This document shows positions 1-12,235 of a DNA stretch of 64,000 nt, one piece after another (the first letter of the stretch is position 1; each line of letters begins with the position of its first letter). The position numbers were made by a program, and so were the translations under genes. A model generated the notes under the pieces. That model was not told where the DNA came from. It worked only from the letters and a program-made list of their open reading frames with translations, and ran no database searches. The DNA comes from Echinarachnius parma (taxonomy: Eukaryota > Echinodermata > Echinoidea > Clypeasteroida > Echinarachniidae). Location of the stretch: the NCBI GenBank assembly GCA_037951105.1, contig JBAMJV010001398.1:1-64000 (forward strand), written 5' to 3'.

Positions 1-407
1 TAAATAATAAAAAAGCAATTATAATAAAGACCATACACATCTCCACACATATAATGGTATAAATCAATCATTAATGTAAATTTTGTACCTGTCCAAATGA
101 ACTACCAATTCAAACTGAATTTATAATGATTTTTTCTTTTCTTTTCCTGTGCACCCCCCAATTTTGGTTTAGGGCCAATTTCAAATAAATACATTACAAT
201 TTTACTTGCCCGGGCCACCGAGCCGCAAAAAAGAGAAGGTTGATTTCTAGTCATGCATGATTGATGGATGGCAGGTGGTAGATTGTAACGATGGATATGA
301 GTTATGATGAGAAAACCGTAAATGACATTGCGAAAAAAATTAAACATTCTACGTTTTGAATTTGCGATGATTTTCAATATTTTGTAAAAATGTTCTCATG
401 CTCATTT
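1..407. other. AT-rich sequence without a gene
   Basis: No exon, RNA gene or clear repeat structure is visible here. A short stretch near 200 ('ttacttgcccgg') resembles text at 39790 and 40260, so part of it may belong to a dispersed repeat. Confidence 0.4.
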
Positions 408-737
408 ATTCACAAGAAGAAGAAGTAGAAGAAGAAGATGAAGAAGAAGAAGAAGAAGAAGAAGATGAAGAAGAAGAAGAAAGAAGAAGAAGAAGAAGAA
501 GAAGAAGAAGAAGAAGAAGAAGAAGAAGAAGAAGAAGAAGAAGAAGAAGAAGAAGAGAAGAAGAAGAAGAAGAAGAAGTAGAAGAAGAAGAAGAAGAAGA
601 AGAAGAAGAAGAAGAAGAAGAATAAGAAGAAGAAGAAGAGGAGAAGAAGATGAAGAGAAGAAGCTGAAAGAAGAAGAAGAAGAAGAAGAAGAAGAAGAAG
701 AAGAAGAAGAAGAGAAGAAGAAGAAGAAGAAGAGAAG

Positions 738-769
<32 letters not shown>

Positions 770-870
770 GAAGAAGAAGAAGAAGAGAAGAAGAAGAAGA
801 AGAAGAGAAAGAAGAAGAAGAAGAAGAAGAAGAAGAAGAAGAAGAAGAAAGAAGAAGGAGAAGAAGAAAT
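408..870. repeat. (GAA)n purine microsatellite, about 460 bp
   Basis: This is an almost uninterrupted run of GAA with occasional GAT, GTA and frame slips. One strand is entirely purine, a composition known to favour triplex (H-DNA) formation. The long open frames of Glu/Arg or Phe/Ser across it are low-complexity artefacts. Confidence 0.97.
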
Positions 871-3062
871 GAAGAAAAAGGACGGCATACAATATTTAAA
901 TGTGATTGACATGTGATAGATGTGACATCGAAATGGGAAATACAGGAACGTCATTGGCAACATTGCCTTCGTGGAAGTCATTGAAAACACATAAATAATC
1001 AAATATACAAATATATTATGTGTTGTGGGAAATGGCATAGCGCCCTAAGTAATTATAATTTCGTATGGCATAAAGACACAAACAATGTCGATTTCAAGAT
1101 GAGAAGAATACGTCACCAGGATTCCAAACATAATCGAGGTCCAAGCAAAATTAACCAAATGCAAGCAACGGAAATCGTGGAAAATATTAAATAAATTGCA
1201 ATTAAGGTAGAATGACTCAATATCGCAATTCAAATGTACATATTATAAACTAGGTATGACACTACATGCCATTACTGTGTATTGACCTTTAATATGCTTA
1301 CATAAGTCAAGAGAACTTTCCCCATAAAGTCATTGACAGGCTTTCCCCGAGTCGTCCTTTTAAGTCAAGTTTATGAACAGGATACATGGTTGTATTTAAT
1401 TTATAATGTTTGTATGCCATTTTGATGTACTTAGACTTGAATAAAATAATAAGTGAAACGAAACGGAATTAATACCTATAATAATGCAGGATATATGTTA
1501 TACATTGGGTGACTGAAGAAATGTTTACTAACTGAAAAGAAATCAAACTATGACGATATCTATCATTTCAGATGATGGCATTGCATGTACGCTTATACTT
1601 TCAGATGATGGCATTGCATGTATACGCTTAAATGTAATTTATGAACAAAATAACTGATTTCTCTTTATACTATATACTGTATAGCATCGTAGACAATCAG
1701 ATTTTAATAATAATTATGTCCATACATGTATATTAATTATAACTCATAACTAAATCAACCCCACAAGAGTAGTTTGCTCTATCAGTCCAACTATACAATG
1801 ATATACGGTCCTTTAAAAAAAATGTTCACTAAATCCTAAACATAAGGCAGTACGAAATTTGACAAATTAATTTCGATTTGATAGGCGTGTGTGCCAATAA
1901 AATTGCGTTGTGTTCTGCTTCCCCGTTATATTATTTCATTTTCCGACGAATATTGTGGAAATGGAGTAAACAAAATTAAACGAGTTTGCGTAGATCCCAT
2001 GATAAAGATATAAGTCTGACCTTTTCTAAAATTATCCTTTTTGATCGGGTCCCACCACCGGCACTTGTTTTTCGCGACTTATGACGAAAATGAAAAGATA
2101 TATGAATACAATTTGTTTTCATTGAACCACAGTTATTTCGCTGAGCCACCATTATATATATGAATATACATTTTCATTGCACCAGCGCACCATGTATTAG
2201 GAATTTTTTTCATTGAGCTTTCATTTATGAATATATTTCTTTCCTTTTTTTATTGAGTATGCAACTCATATCAGGCTCACAAGTCTTATCGCTGTGGACG
2301 TGCACATCTTGTTTGTTATCTCGCTTGCCGAGCAGCCAGAAAAGCCATGCATGTCACGAAGGAGAAATACAAATGATAAAGTTGGAAGGGGGATAACCGA
2401 ATATTGCAGCTGAAGGGAGGGTATTGGCCCTGTACATTATGTGTGTACGAGGATGGCGTCACTGGGGTAGCTAGGTGGGGGACAAGGGGCATTGCCCCCT
2501 ACCCCTTTGGAAAAAAAATAATAACTCATGTACCCCACCCTTTACCTTCCGGCACACCCTCCCCTTCCATACGTGAGATAATTGTTTTTTTTTAGAGAAG
2601 TACATAAAACAATATTACTTTCATGCACGCACATACACTTGCCCGCCTTATAGGAAATGTTGACTATTCCCCCCCCCCCCCCCCCCCCCCACCCACCCCT
2701 CTCTCTCTGTCTCTGTCTGGATGCACTGGCTACACTACTTTATGGGGCAGTTTTTATTATCTTAAACTCTAGATTGGCTTACCTTTATGAGATTTTATGG
2801 GGGATTTATTCCAGAGGTTAAAGCGAGTAATTCGTAATGCGCATATAACATCGCTTCATTTCACCGTCGACGATCCAAAGAATTGGCTGAGAAGAAGAAG
2901 GACGCTAAGTCACTTATTGTACTTCAGAGATAACCATACTCATAAAGTATAGTTGGGGAGATTTGTATAATATATAGAAAACCCGATATAGCTCTCTTTT
3001 TTGTTTCTTTCTTTTTTATATTTCCAAAACTAGAACTAAATATTATCTAAAACATTTGACAT
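871..3062. other. Non-coding sequence with minor repeats
   Basis: No gene was recognised. A 33-bp direct duplication lies at about 1566-1631 (tttcagatgatggcattgca repeated). A poly(C) tract followed by CT-rich sequence is at 2669-2710. The stretch at 2440-2560 (ggggtagctaggtgggggacaagg) resembles other G/C-rich dispersed fragments in the window. Confidence 0.45.
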
Positions 3063-3425
3063 TTGGGTGTGGTGTGGCAAGATTGGTAGAGCGCGCGCTT
3101 TCCGATAATGAGATCCCGAGTTCGAACCCTGCCCACTGCCTTTGTCCTTCAGCAAGACAATTTATCCACAATTGCTGCTCTCTACCCAGGTGTATAAATG
3201 GGGACCCGGTAGGAGGTGAAAGCCTATATGTGAAGGATCTTCTCAATGCCCATGAGCCGCTTTGAAGGATTGCTCCCCAGGGAGTGGAGATGGTGCACAC
3301 AATGTGTGCTGATTTGCATTGTATCCTATGACCGGGGGTAATATTATCATTGTAAAGCGCTTAGAGATGATTATCAATCATATTAGGCGCTATATAAATC
3401 GAGTATACCGCATTATTATATTATT
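3063..3425 (+). mobile_element. tRNA-derived SINE, full length
   Basis: The head carries an A-box-like segment (tggcaagattggtagagcg) and a B box (gagttcgaaccctgcc) at about 3073-3137. A non-tRNA body follows. The tail reads gtaaagcgcttagagatga...ggcgctatataaatcgagta and ends in an AT-rich TTATTATATTA run. A body fragment of the same family lies at 27905-28135. Confidence 0.8.
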
Positions 3426-4553
3426 AACAGTTTTAGAGAAGGCTCATACAAGATGGTATGAACAAACTAAATTTAGCACCAACAAAAGGACTTAACGCCC
3501 TTCTCACTCTCACCTGACGAGATGTTGTTTGGAAAATAAAAACAAATTCAATATATATATAAATATATATATAACCTCGACACTGTTGGACAGACAGCTG
3601 ATACCAGAGGATAAATCACAGACATATACCCATCTCTCATGTATAAAGCGCATTTATTTATTATTATTATTTTTTTATTTGAGTTTTCTTTTTCTTCTAA
3701 ATGGTATTTAAATGTATTTAAATATAACTATATTTCCAATAAATAATCGCAAACATATATCTCGCAACAAGTGCTTTTTTTTGCAGGATATCAAAATGTA
3801 CCTGAGTCTTATAATATTTCAGATAGATAATAACAAACAAACATCTTCCAGCTAGTGTAATTTATTTGGTTTCCTAAATGATATTCAAATGTATTTTTAA
3901 GTATGTATAATTAATCTACCAACGGTTTTGATTAATACCCTATGTCATTTTTTTTCTTCATTTCACTTTAAGTTCCATAAGGCACTTTTATAAAAAAAAT
4001 TACAAAATTACAAAATAAAAAAAAACATATTAGTTATATAAGCTCGACAAGAAACTGGTTAGAAAAGTAATATGCATATTTAATTGAACAAAAGCTTTAA
4101 TTTTGTCAATTGTTATTTTGTCGAAAAATTATTAACTTCGAAATAAGAATATAATTTTCCATGGTTAGACAATTAATATCCAATTTGCAGAGGACAATGT
4201 CGCTTTATTCCATAACTATTTGTACATGTGTGTTTCGTATGGACTATACGAAAACAAACTATTCAAGATTCATTATGAAATTATTAGCGAACTATGGACA
4301 TGTGTGTTTCGCATGGAATATACAAAAACAAAGAAACAAACTTTTCAATATTCAATATGAAATTTAGGTAAATGGCTTGAATTTCGACATTTTGAAACCA
4401 GTTTAGGTCCAAGTATGAGATTGTAGAGAATAAGTTGATAGAGCAGAGTGTATCCAACGATATGAGTCGATACGGAAGGCTCCTTCCTAAAGCGGATTTC
4501 TTTCATGGGATAAAATCGGTTACTGTATTATTAAAGGTATTATTGGTTATTGT
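3426..4553. other. AT-rich sequence without a gene
   Basis: No gene was recognised. Within 4200-4370 a short segment is duplicated (ttgtacatgtgtgtttcgta... and gacatgtgtgtttcgcatgg...), each followed by tacgaaaaca/tacaaaaaca. Confidence 0.4.
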
Positions 4554-5252
4554 TTAAAGGGGTAGTTCAGTTTGGGTATAGAGTGCGCTTCAATAAATAA
4601 TTTTTTGTGAGGAAATGAAAACCTGAGTGTCAAATTTGAAAGAGCATACAATTTTAATGACAGAATAAACTTTATTTGATCAAAATATATAAAATACACT
4701 TTTTCAAAAAATTTCAAAAGAAGATTTTAAATAGGTGTTGATGATCTCTCTATTTAATCATTATTTTAACAAAAAATCACATGCACAATTTTGTATGAAA
4801 AAGGTTTAAAACCAATGCGTTTTTAGAGAGCGCCCTTCTGTGTTTTAACGGCTCTTTTAAAATGATAATAGGCCTTTTTCTTAGTCGTATGTAAGTTGTT
4901 ATATATACTTTCCGAGCATGGTGAAGTTATAAGTTAGACCATTTCCAAAGTTAAAAGAGTGCAGACAATTCTTACCGATCCACGAAATATGCCTGTGCAG
5001 CATTTGTTTTATAAAATGGGCGCAAAAAAATGCGAAAATCAAACTAAATTAGTAAAGTGAGCCATGCTGACATGCATCAGTAAAATGCATTAGTAAAATG
5101 CATTAGTAAAAATGCATCAGTAAAAATTCTTACACACTAATTGACCAATCAGAATGCAGGGATTCTTCTACCAATTTTATAATTTGTAATGTTATTGTGT
5201 AGGTTTTGGTTGCTAAAGTTCTGTCTTACCAAAACGAAACTATCCCTTTGAA
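4554..5252 (+). mobile_element. TTAA-flanked non-autonomous element, family A
   Basis: It starts TTTAAAGGGGTAGTTCAG and ends with the decayed inverse taccaaaacgaaactatccctt. The interior (gagtgtcaaatttgaaagag, acagaataaactttatttga) is shared with copies at 15730, 26004, 26768 (inverted) and 30334. Termini beginning with TTAA followed by AGGG suggest a TTAA target site, as in piggyBac or Kolobok elements. No transposase is present. A 13-bp run (gcattagtaaaat) is repeated near 5085-5125. Confidence 0.75.
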
Positions 5253-6361
5253 TTCGCTTTTGTTTGTAATTATTTATTTATTTGTTTGTTTGCTAGGTTG
5301 TTCATTTTGTTTGTTTGTTTCTTTGTTTGTCGGGTTTTTCATTGTGTATTTGTGTTTATTTGTTAGTTTGTACCTGATTTAAAAAGTGCGCAACATACAC
5401 AAATGGTTTGCGAAATATTTAGGCGCTTGTGACATAATATAAGTTAATTAAAACAATAATTATCGGACACCGATCGATTTTGTTAAAATTAAAAAATGTT
5501 TACATATCCACATCTGTGGTTGCATGGTAAAATTATTTTTAATTCATTACACATTTTGATTATTTTGCAGCATCAATGCTATACACAGTAATAATGGTAT
5601 TGCTGTCATTTCTATTTGAATGGACATTCTTCTACGTTTCAAAAATCGCACATTAGCTTTAATTTAACAACCCCATCACCGTGCGCACAAAGGTGTACAC
5701 TGATTCAATAATTGCCGTTTCATGCTCTGGTACTGATGGGCTTAATGACGTAATGAAAGTATTAAGTGACTATACCCATTTCCCATTTACAACCCACCTC
5801 GCCAACACACAGTTAAGTTAAGGTCCTTCCCGTGCCAATTTGGCACATAAGGCGGCGCCTATTATCTCCGATTCTTTTGCCCTATATAGGCCACACGTCT
5901 ACTATGTAGTGAAAGTTTACAGAAGGGGGCAGTAAAGACCCACACTTATTCGACAACAACAACATAAAACATAAGGATGACTAAGGAAGATAAGGGCAAA
6001 CAGTTTCAAGGGTGTGCCCTCAGAAATTGGCGTTAACTCTTCCTCTCGTAACAAGAATACTTACCCTATACAATAATGTAATAAGCCACTGCGAAAGGCC
6101 AAGTTATTTGTTAGAACGTAGGCGTCACCCCCCCCCCCCCCCCCCTCCTCCTAATCAGTATAAAGCCCATGCTATATACAATATGCAACTTCGCAAGGTC
6201 ACTTTATTTATCTTAGGTGGAAAAGGGGTAATTGTTATGCAAGGATTTATTTTTGGAATTGGAAGAGGGAGTAGAGGCACCTAAATCCATTATATTATGC
6301 ACCAACGAACTGACAGCCAATTATAATATTATAGTAGAGCGTCTGACTGCCTCCAATCCCA

Positions 6362-6362
<1 letters not shown>
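5253..6362. other. Non-coding, T/G-rich and poly(C) stretches
   Basis: No gene was recognised. There is a degenerate tttgtttg run at 5270-5360 and a poly(C) tract at 6128-6146. The stretch 5817-5900 (aaggtccttcccgtgccaat...) is relatively GC-rich but shows no coding signature I can identify. Confidence 0.4.
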
Positions 6363-6444
<82 letters not shown>

Positions 6445-6632
6445 GCTCATTCACATACCTGTGTACATACATACATACAACATACACACACATACATACA
6501 CACACGCACACGCGTATATACATACACACATACACGCACCTACACGCATACACACACGCACACGCGCGCGCAACACACACATACACACACACACACACAC
6601 CATACAAACACAACACTACACAACACACTAAA
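6363..6632. repeat. (CA)n microsatellite with degraded flank
   Basis: The CA run is pure to about 6441. An impure CA/TA/CG-rich region continues to about 6630. The predicted Thr-His and Cys-Val open frames across it are artefacts. Confidence 0.95.
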
Positions 6633-7419
6633 TTATAAATATAAACTACAATGTATATGAAATTTGATAATCGCGAGTCAAGACAAGCGTACAAACAATT
6701 TTTGATTATTTTTTCCGAACAAAACGCAGCGAATTCGTTGCAGAAAGTTTTATGTTATCATGGATGTCCTTGCAAACTCGGCTCGGAGTTCATGGAAGGA
6801 TACTAGCATGATAAGTGTAAGGCCGTCGCTATGTAGGCTACAGTATAGTCAAATTATATACGTCATACATTAATGGAATGCCTAATGTCATTGGTTTTAT
6901 CTCCGCCTGCGATTTTCCATTTTCTGTTATGACCCATTAGAGAGAAAATTGAAAATATTCACATGAAGTGCGTGCTTCTACTTAGGGGTAATAACTAATA
7001 AGCATGATATAAGTTTGTGTTTTTTGTATTCTTATTAACCGATCTTATTCCGCCAATGTTCAAATCAATTATGTCTATACTATTTTTCTTGTTCCTATTT
7101 CATCTAAAGATGAAGGCCTAACACAAAATGCTTGCAGAGTTTAAAGCTAGTTCTACATGAACAGATATGTAACTAGACATTAATACACAAGACAGCTGGT
7201 ATATATGTTGAAAGAGCAATGAAGTTGCTTCCGTAGTATGTTTTGAAGCACTATATGTATGTACATGATAATACCATACATAACATGAGAGACCGACCGA
7301 CTGTGGGTTTGTTATACTATGGTACGTATGGAACACCTGTATGAAGCTACATCTCGGCTAGCCTTTTGCCAAGGCCCCCGCGCTCTGTGTCACTCAACCA
7401 TATTATGAGAAAAACGAAT
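6633..7419. other. Non-coding sequence, nothing recognised
   Basis: No exon or repeat was identified with confidence between the CA tract and the decayed MITE that begins near 7420. Confidence 0.35.
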
Positions 7420-9213
7420 AGCCCGATAGCAACTCGTAAATCCCGTGTAACCGATTGTAAGTTACGATTGATTGTAAATCAGCAACTTTGCGCGTTTCAA
7501 CCCATCAGATTCGCACATCTAGAACACATGATCTGACTTACGATTAATTGTTACCAAAGACACTACAAGGGGAAGACTGGACACTTCGGGGATTTTGTGT
7601 AACGCTGAATTTCGTACATGGGGAAGGGCGCCCCTAGCGTTGGGTAGGTTAACTTCTTGTTGTTTTCGCGCGTAGCCATTGAAAACACAATAGGGAACTG
7701 GTAGTGAAGTATCAAATTCCTTCTTATTTTTGCTTTTTTATCTCAAAATGTACACCAAATATTAAAAGGAGTTTGTTTCTAAGTTTGTCTGTTTACAGGT
7801 GAAAATGTCCAAGAAATATTTAATAGTAGACATGCAGAATCATCATTCACGTACAAGTTTCTTTGCTTGCTGCATGTACGATCCATGCTTGCTGTTAAAC
7901 AAAGAACTCATCATCAGGATTGTTGCTGTTACCTGTGTCATGGTTTGAAATCAAAATAGTAACATTTATTTGAATACCTCTTTTCTCTTTATATAAAGAA
8001 TTGCTGTTAACAAGAGTGTCACATCTGAAACACAAGCATTTTGTTAACTGTCACATCGGAAATGCGATGCCTCAAAAAATCCAAGTCAAGTTAAAGTCAT
8101 GCAGGAAATCTGGTTCCTCTTTTCACTTTCTTCTCCAAATTCGCAGATTAAAACATAATATTCACTTCTCATTTTCTATGCAAAAAACTACAGAAAAAAT
8201 GTTTTAAAAAGATATGCAGGATTTGAAAATTTTCATCTTTGTTGACAAATTTGCTAAAATAGCAGAAATATCAAAAAACAAGTGTGCCTTATGTCTGCAT
8301 ATATTTCAAGTTCATACTTCTAGTAATCTAAATCCTGATATCCACATGGACATGAGTTAATTTCATTAATTTTTGTCCCTAGTTTGATTTATAACATTTC
8401 ATTCACCATGGATACATAAATATGAAATATGAAATTTTATGTGAAATTTTTTTTTAGCAAAAACTATTTTAGCAAATTTGTCAACAAAGATGAACATTTT
8501 CAAATCCTGCATATCTTTTTTTTCCTTTTTTTTCTATAGTTTTCTGCATAGAAAATGAGAAGTGAACATTATGTTTTAATCTGCGAATTTGGAGTAGAAA
8601 GTGAATAGAGGAACCAGATTTCCTGCATGACTTTAACTTGACTTGGATTTTGTGAGGCATCGCATTTCCGATGTGACAGTTAACAAAATGCTTGTGTTTC
8701 GGATGTGACACTCTTGTTAACAACTATTCTTCATATAAAGAGAAAAGAGGTATTCAACTAAATGTTACTATTTTGATTTCAAACCATGACACAGGTAACA
8801 GCAACAATCCTGATGATGAGTTCTTTTTTAACAGCAAGCAAAGAAACTTGTACGTGAATGTTGATTCTGCATGTCTACTATTAAATATTTTTTGGAAATT
8901 TTCACCTGTAAACAGACAAACTTAGAAAAAAATTCTTTTTAATATTTGGTGTACATTTTGAGATAAAAAAGCAAAAATAAGAAGGAATTTGATACTTCAC
9001 TACCAGTTCCCTATTGTGTTTTCAATGGCTACGCGCGAAAACAACAAGAAGTTTACCTACCCAACGCTAGGGGCGCCCTTCCCCATGTACGAAATTCAGC
9101 GTTACATCGATCGCTGTACAAAACCGGCGCAGTGTCCAGTCTTCCCCTTGTAGTGTCTTTGTTGTTACTTACAATCGATTGTATCTCTTTCTGCAACTGG
9201 GCCTAGGACTTGT
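7420..9213. mobile_element. GGCCC-ended MITE (family C), split by a foldback element
   Basis: The outer sequence 7420-7554 plus 9162-9213 matches the MITE copies at 14315 and 36277: a 'gtaagttac(g/a)attgattg' block, 'tttgcgcgtttcaaccca(t)', 'acacatgatctgacttac' and the end 'caatcgattgtatctctttc'. The foldback element 7555-9161 sits inside it, so this MITE is the older insertion. Confidence 0.75.
7555..9161. mobile_element. 1.6-kb foldback (long inverted-repeat) transposon
   Basis: Two arms of about 700 bp (7555-8263 and 8464-9161) are near-perfect inverse copies around a spacer of about 200 bp. The termini are caaagacactacaagggg and its inverse. The flanking 7-bp TTGTTAC is present on both sides (7548-7554 and 9162-9168), which marks a target-site duplication. 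The matching open frames in the two arms (near 8001-8207 and 8481-8723) are arm copies and resemble no protein I know. Foldback elements of this architecture are known in sea urchins (TU elements). Membership of that family is inference. Confidence 0.88.
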
Positions 9214-10984
9214 CCAAAGACTATATCTGCCTGCAATGCAAGCTGTATCCTTGGTATGTCATAAGCGTGCATGCACGACACTCATTCAGTTGCTGATGTA
9301 CTGCATAGCTAGCCTTTAGACAATGCCTCGTGTCTGAATTAACTCGTTCCCTTCAAGATTCTGAAATCTCCGTAGACTTCGCACATAGGCTATCTCACCA
9401 GTTTCCCGTACTTGGCAACAGGTTAAAAGAACGACTGGCAAGGGCGACTATCACACGAGCGGCGTCATAGAATACGCATTATGTGCAGCGTATATATAAA
9501 AGGGTGTTCTGGACGTGAAAATCCCTAGATTCAATTAAATTCATTTTCATTTCTTGTCGTTCCAACAAAACATACATATCAATTACAATCTTTTACAAAA
9601 TTTGGGAATAAATGTTGAAGGCTAGAATGCGGACAAAAATTGGATTTTAGACTGTCCGAATGTCGTCATCCCTAGCTGGACACTTACCCTGTTACACCGG
9701 CAGATCCTCCTATACTTATACACGCTGTATTCTTTCTCCAGCTGTTTCTGCAGAGAGATATTCCGCGGCGAACGCCTTGATAAAAGGCCATGGCTTAGGT
9801 GGAACCGTTAGCTAATTAGAATTATTTGAAGAAAAAAGAACACTAAAAGAGAAGATAGATGAGAATAAACGAGCAACACGCTCATGACTGAGTAAATGAC
9901 CGAGTATACTGAGTGCACTAACGGGGCATTGTCACCAAGATTTTGTCTGGAAACAAAACATGTTGACATAATAGTGGGGATAAAGTTGGGTTTTTTTTTA
10001 TGAATTTGCATTTCGATTCGATGCATTTTTAAATAATTTTACGTAAACACTGTTGTTCTTAAGGAACATTTTGAAACTCTGGCATAACATAAAGTATTAT
10101 TGAGCTTTTTACAGTTATGTTTAATATGCACACTTATTTGTAAATGATCACGATACGAATATTCCAATAATGAAATAACATCCACTTAGTAAATTTGTCT
10201 TTGAATTTAAGATTTGCAATCTAATGTAACCTTCATATTTATGCAATATTCAGCATGGATTTAGTTAAAGTGATCCGTTAACTTAGTATGTATTTGTACC
10301 ATAAGCCTAGCAACAACGTTCAAGAGATGTATGAAAGCTGAACAAGTAGAATTTTACAAAGTTGATGGATTACTTTAAGGTGTCCTTTCCCATTATAATT
10401 GTTTACAAACTAGGTATACCAGTCCTCCTTTAAATACACCATTAATATGCAATGTGTAAATAATACGTAATTAATGACAGACGTATATTGATTATATATA
10501 TATGTGTACATAAAAAGTTGACACAGCAGGGCGCCAACTAAATTCAAATAAACTACAGTAACACTCCTCTAATTGAAAGGATATTGTCCTCTTATCACTA
10601 AAAATGCAACTTAATATTCAAGTTAGAACAGTCTACAATAAAGTCATATTCGGAGAGAATTAGAGAACTGATTAATTTTCGTTCAAAAGAAAATAGACGT
10701 TGCAAAATGGGAACACTCATTAGAAATAAAAGAGGAGGCGTTAGTTTCTCGCTTAGCCCGAAAGTAGAACACGACACAATTATATGGATCGGCAGAGGGC
10801 TGTTGGGTTATCGCTTCAAGGTGCCAACTTTCATTAAATAAAAGTAGAGTAAATGTTACTAGTCCGCACCTTGGAGACAACACAAATAATTAATCATAAA
10901 CTAGATTATTGCTGTCTTCACTTGAATAAAGCTCGCTACATAATTATGCGATCGCTGAAATACAATTAACCATTCTAATGAATG
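9214..10984. other. Non-coding sequence, nothing recognised
   Basis: Both strands were examined for the missing 5' exon of the arrestin-domain gene, and none could be supported. No clear repeat family was recognised. Confidence 0.35.
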
Positions 10985-12235
10985 TTATTTGTAAAAGATT
11001 ATGTTTAGTTTTAGAGTCATGCAGGTGAGTTTTGGATTGAATTTCAAGTCTTGCGTTATTGAATGGAAAGCCTTTGGAGTAGTGAACCTACTTTTTTTCT
11101 CCGCCATAACTAGGATAATAATAACAACATACGATTGATGAGCAAAGCTTGGTGTAACTGCAAGGCGCAGACAATAATATTCCTTGTCATAGCCCGAGGA
11201 CGAAATCAACCAAGCACATATTTATTTCATTTACTCGAAAATGAAGTTTGTTTTTCAATCCTTGAAATGAAGAATAGAATCTTTATTGGAGTAAAGAGGT
11301 TGTTCGTTTTCCCGCCGGGCATAAGTAGAATAATGGTGTAAACAGACAATACATTGCAAAAGATTTTGTGCTGACACCACAGGTCGTGAACTTTTCCTTG
11401 CTATCTCCGCCAACCCGAGGACAAAATCAACCAAATATTTACCTTGAAAACTAATGAAGCTTGTTTTACAATGATTGCAATATATGAGTATCATTTTGAA
11501 TGATATTTGTGATGGGATCTGTCGTGAAGTATATAGAATTATGGTACACTAGAGTTGATTCTCCAGCCATAAAATAGGATAATTATAATAGACGAGAGAT
11601 GCATATAGGCAGAGGATTTTGTGAAAAAAAACCCAGCAAGGTGCTGACTTTTCCTTGGTATACTCAAAACCAGGGAACACAATAAGCCACAATTTTACTT
11701 AAACATGAGGGGGTTTTTTTACAATCGCTGAAATATGAGTATATAATTTTGAAAGTCATTATTTTGTGAGCTTATGATTGGGCACGGAATGTAATGGATT
11801 CTATGGTGGAGTATATATAATGGTGATAATGTAGGATAATGATAGCAGACGATAGATGGGCGAAACAATTTGCAATGACACCGAAAGGGGCTGTCCCTTG
11901 CTCCAAACTCGAGGGCAAAATTAACCACGAATTTAAGTCAACAGGACGTTTGTTTTTATATTCGGTGACAAAAAATTGAGTATGATTTTGAACGTTACTT
12001 GTGAGATTATTATGATTGGGTTTGAACTAAAATTGGTACGGAATGTAATGGCATCTCTTGGCGGAGTGGAGTATAGAATGATGGTAGTTTAATGCTCCCG
12101 CCATAACATAGGATAATGATGGCAGACGATAGATGGGGGAAGGATTTTGTTCTGACACCGCAGGGTGCGAACTTTCTCCTTGCCATACTCCACTATATAC
12201 GGTACCCGGGGACGGTAAATAATTAGCCGAGTACG
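10985..12235. repeat. Tandem array, units of about 220-260 bp, five diverged copies
   Basis: Recurring landmarks are 'ccgccataacataggataat', 'gacgatagatggg', 'ggattttgt.ctgacacc.cag', 'cttgccat' and 'tttgaa.gttattt'. They occur near 11095-11130, 11320-11400, 11560-11660, 11825-11900 and 12085-12190. Divergence between units is substantial, so the array is old. No open frame is shared by the units. Confidence 0.75.

Noticed and set aside
398..1038. Long Glu/Arg- and Phe/Ser/Leu-rich open frames
   Set aside because: They are translations of the GAA microsatellite in several frames; no non-repeat protein sequence is attached.
3063..3140. Possible tRNA gene
   Set aside because: It is the head of a SINE with a body and the GCGCTATATAAAT tail.
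6232..6694. Thr-His and Cys-Val open frames
   Set aside because: They come from the CA microsatellite.
8001..8723. Matching open frames on opposite strands as a gene pair
   Set aside because: They are the same sequence in the two arms of the foldback element and resemble no protein.
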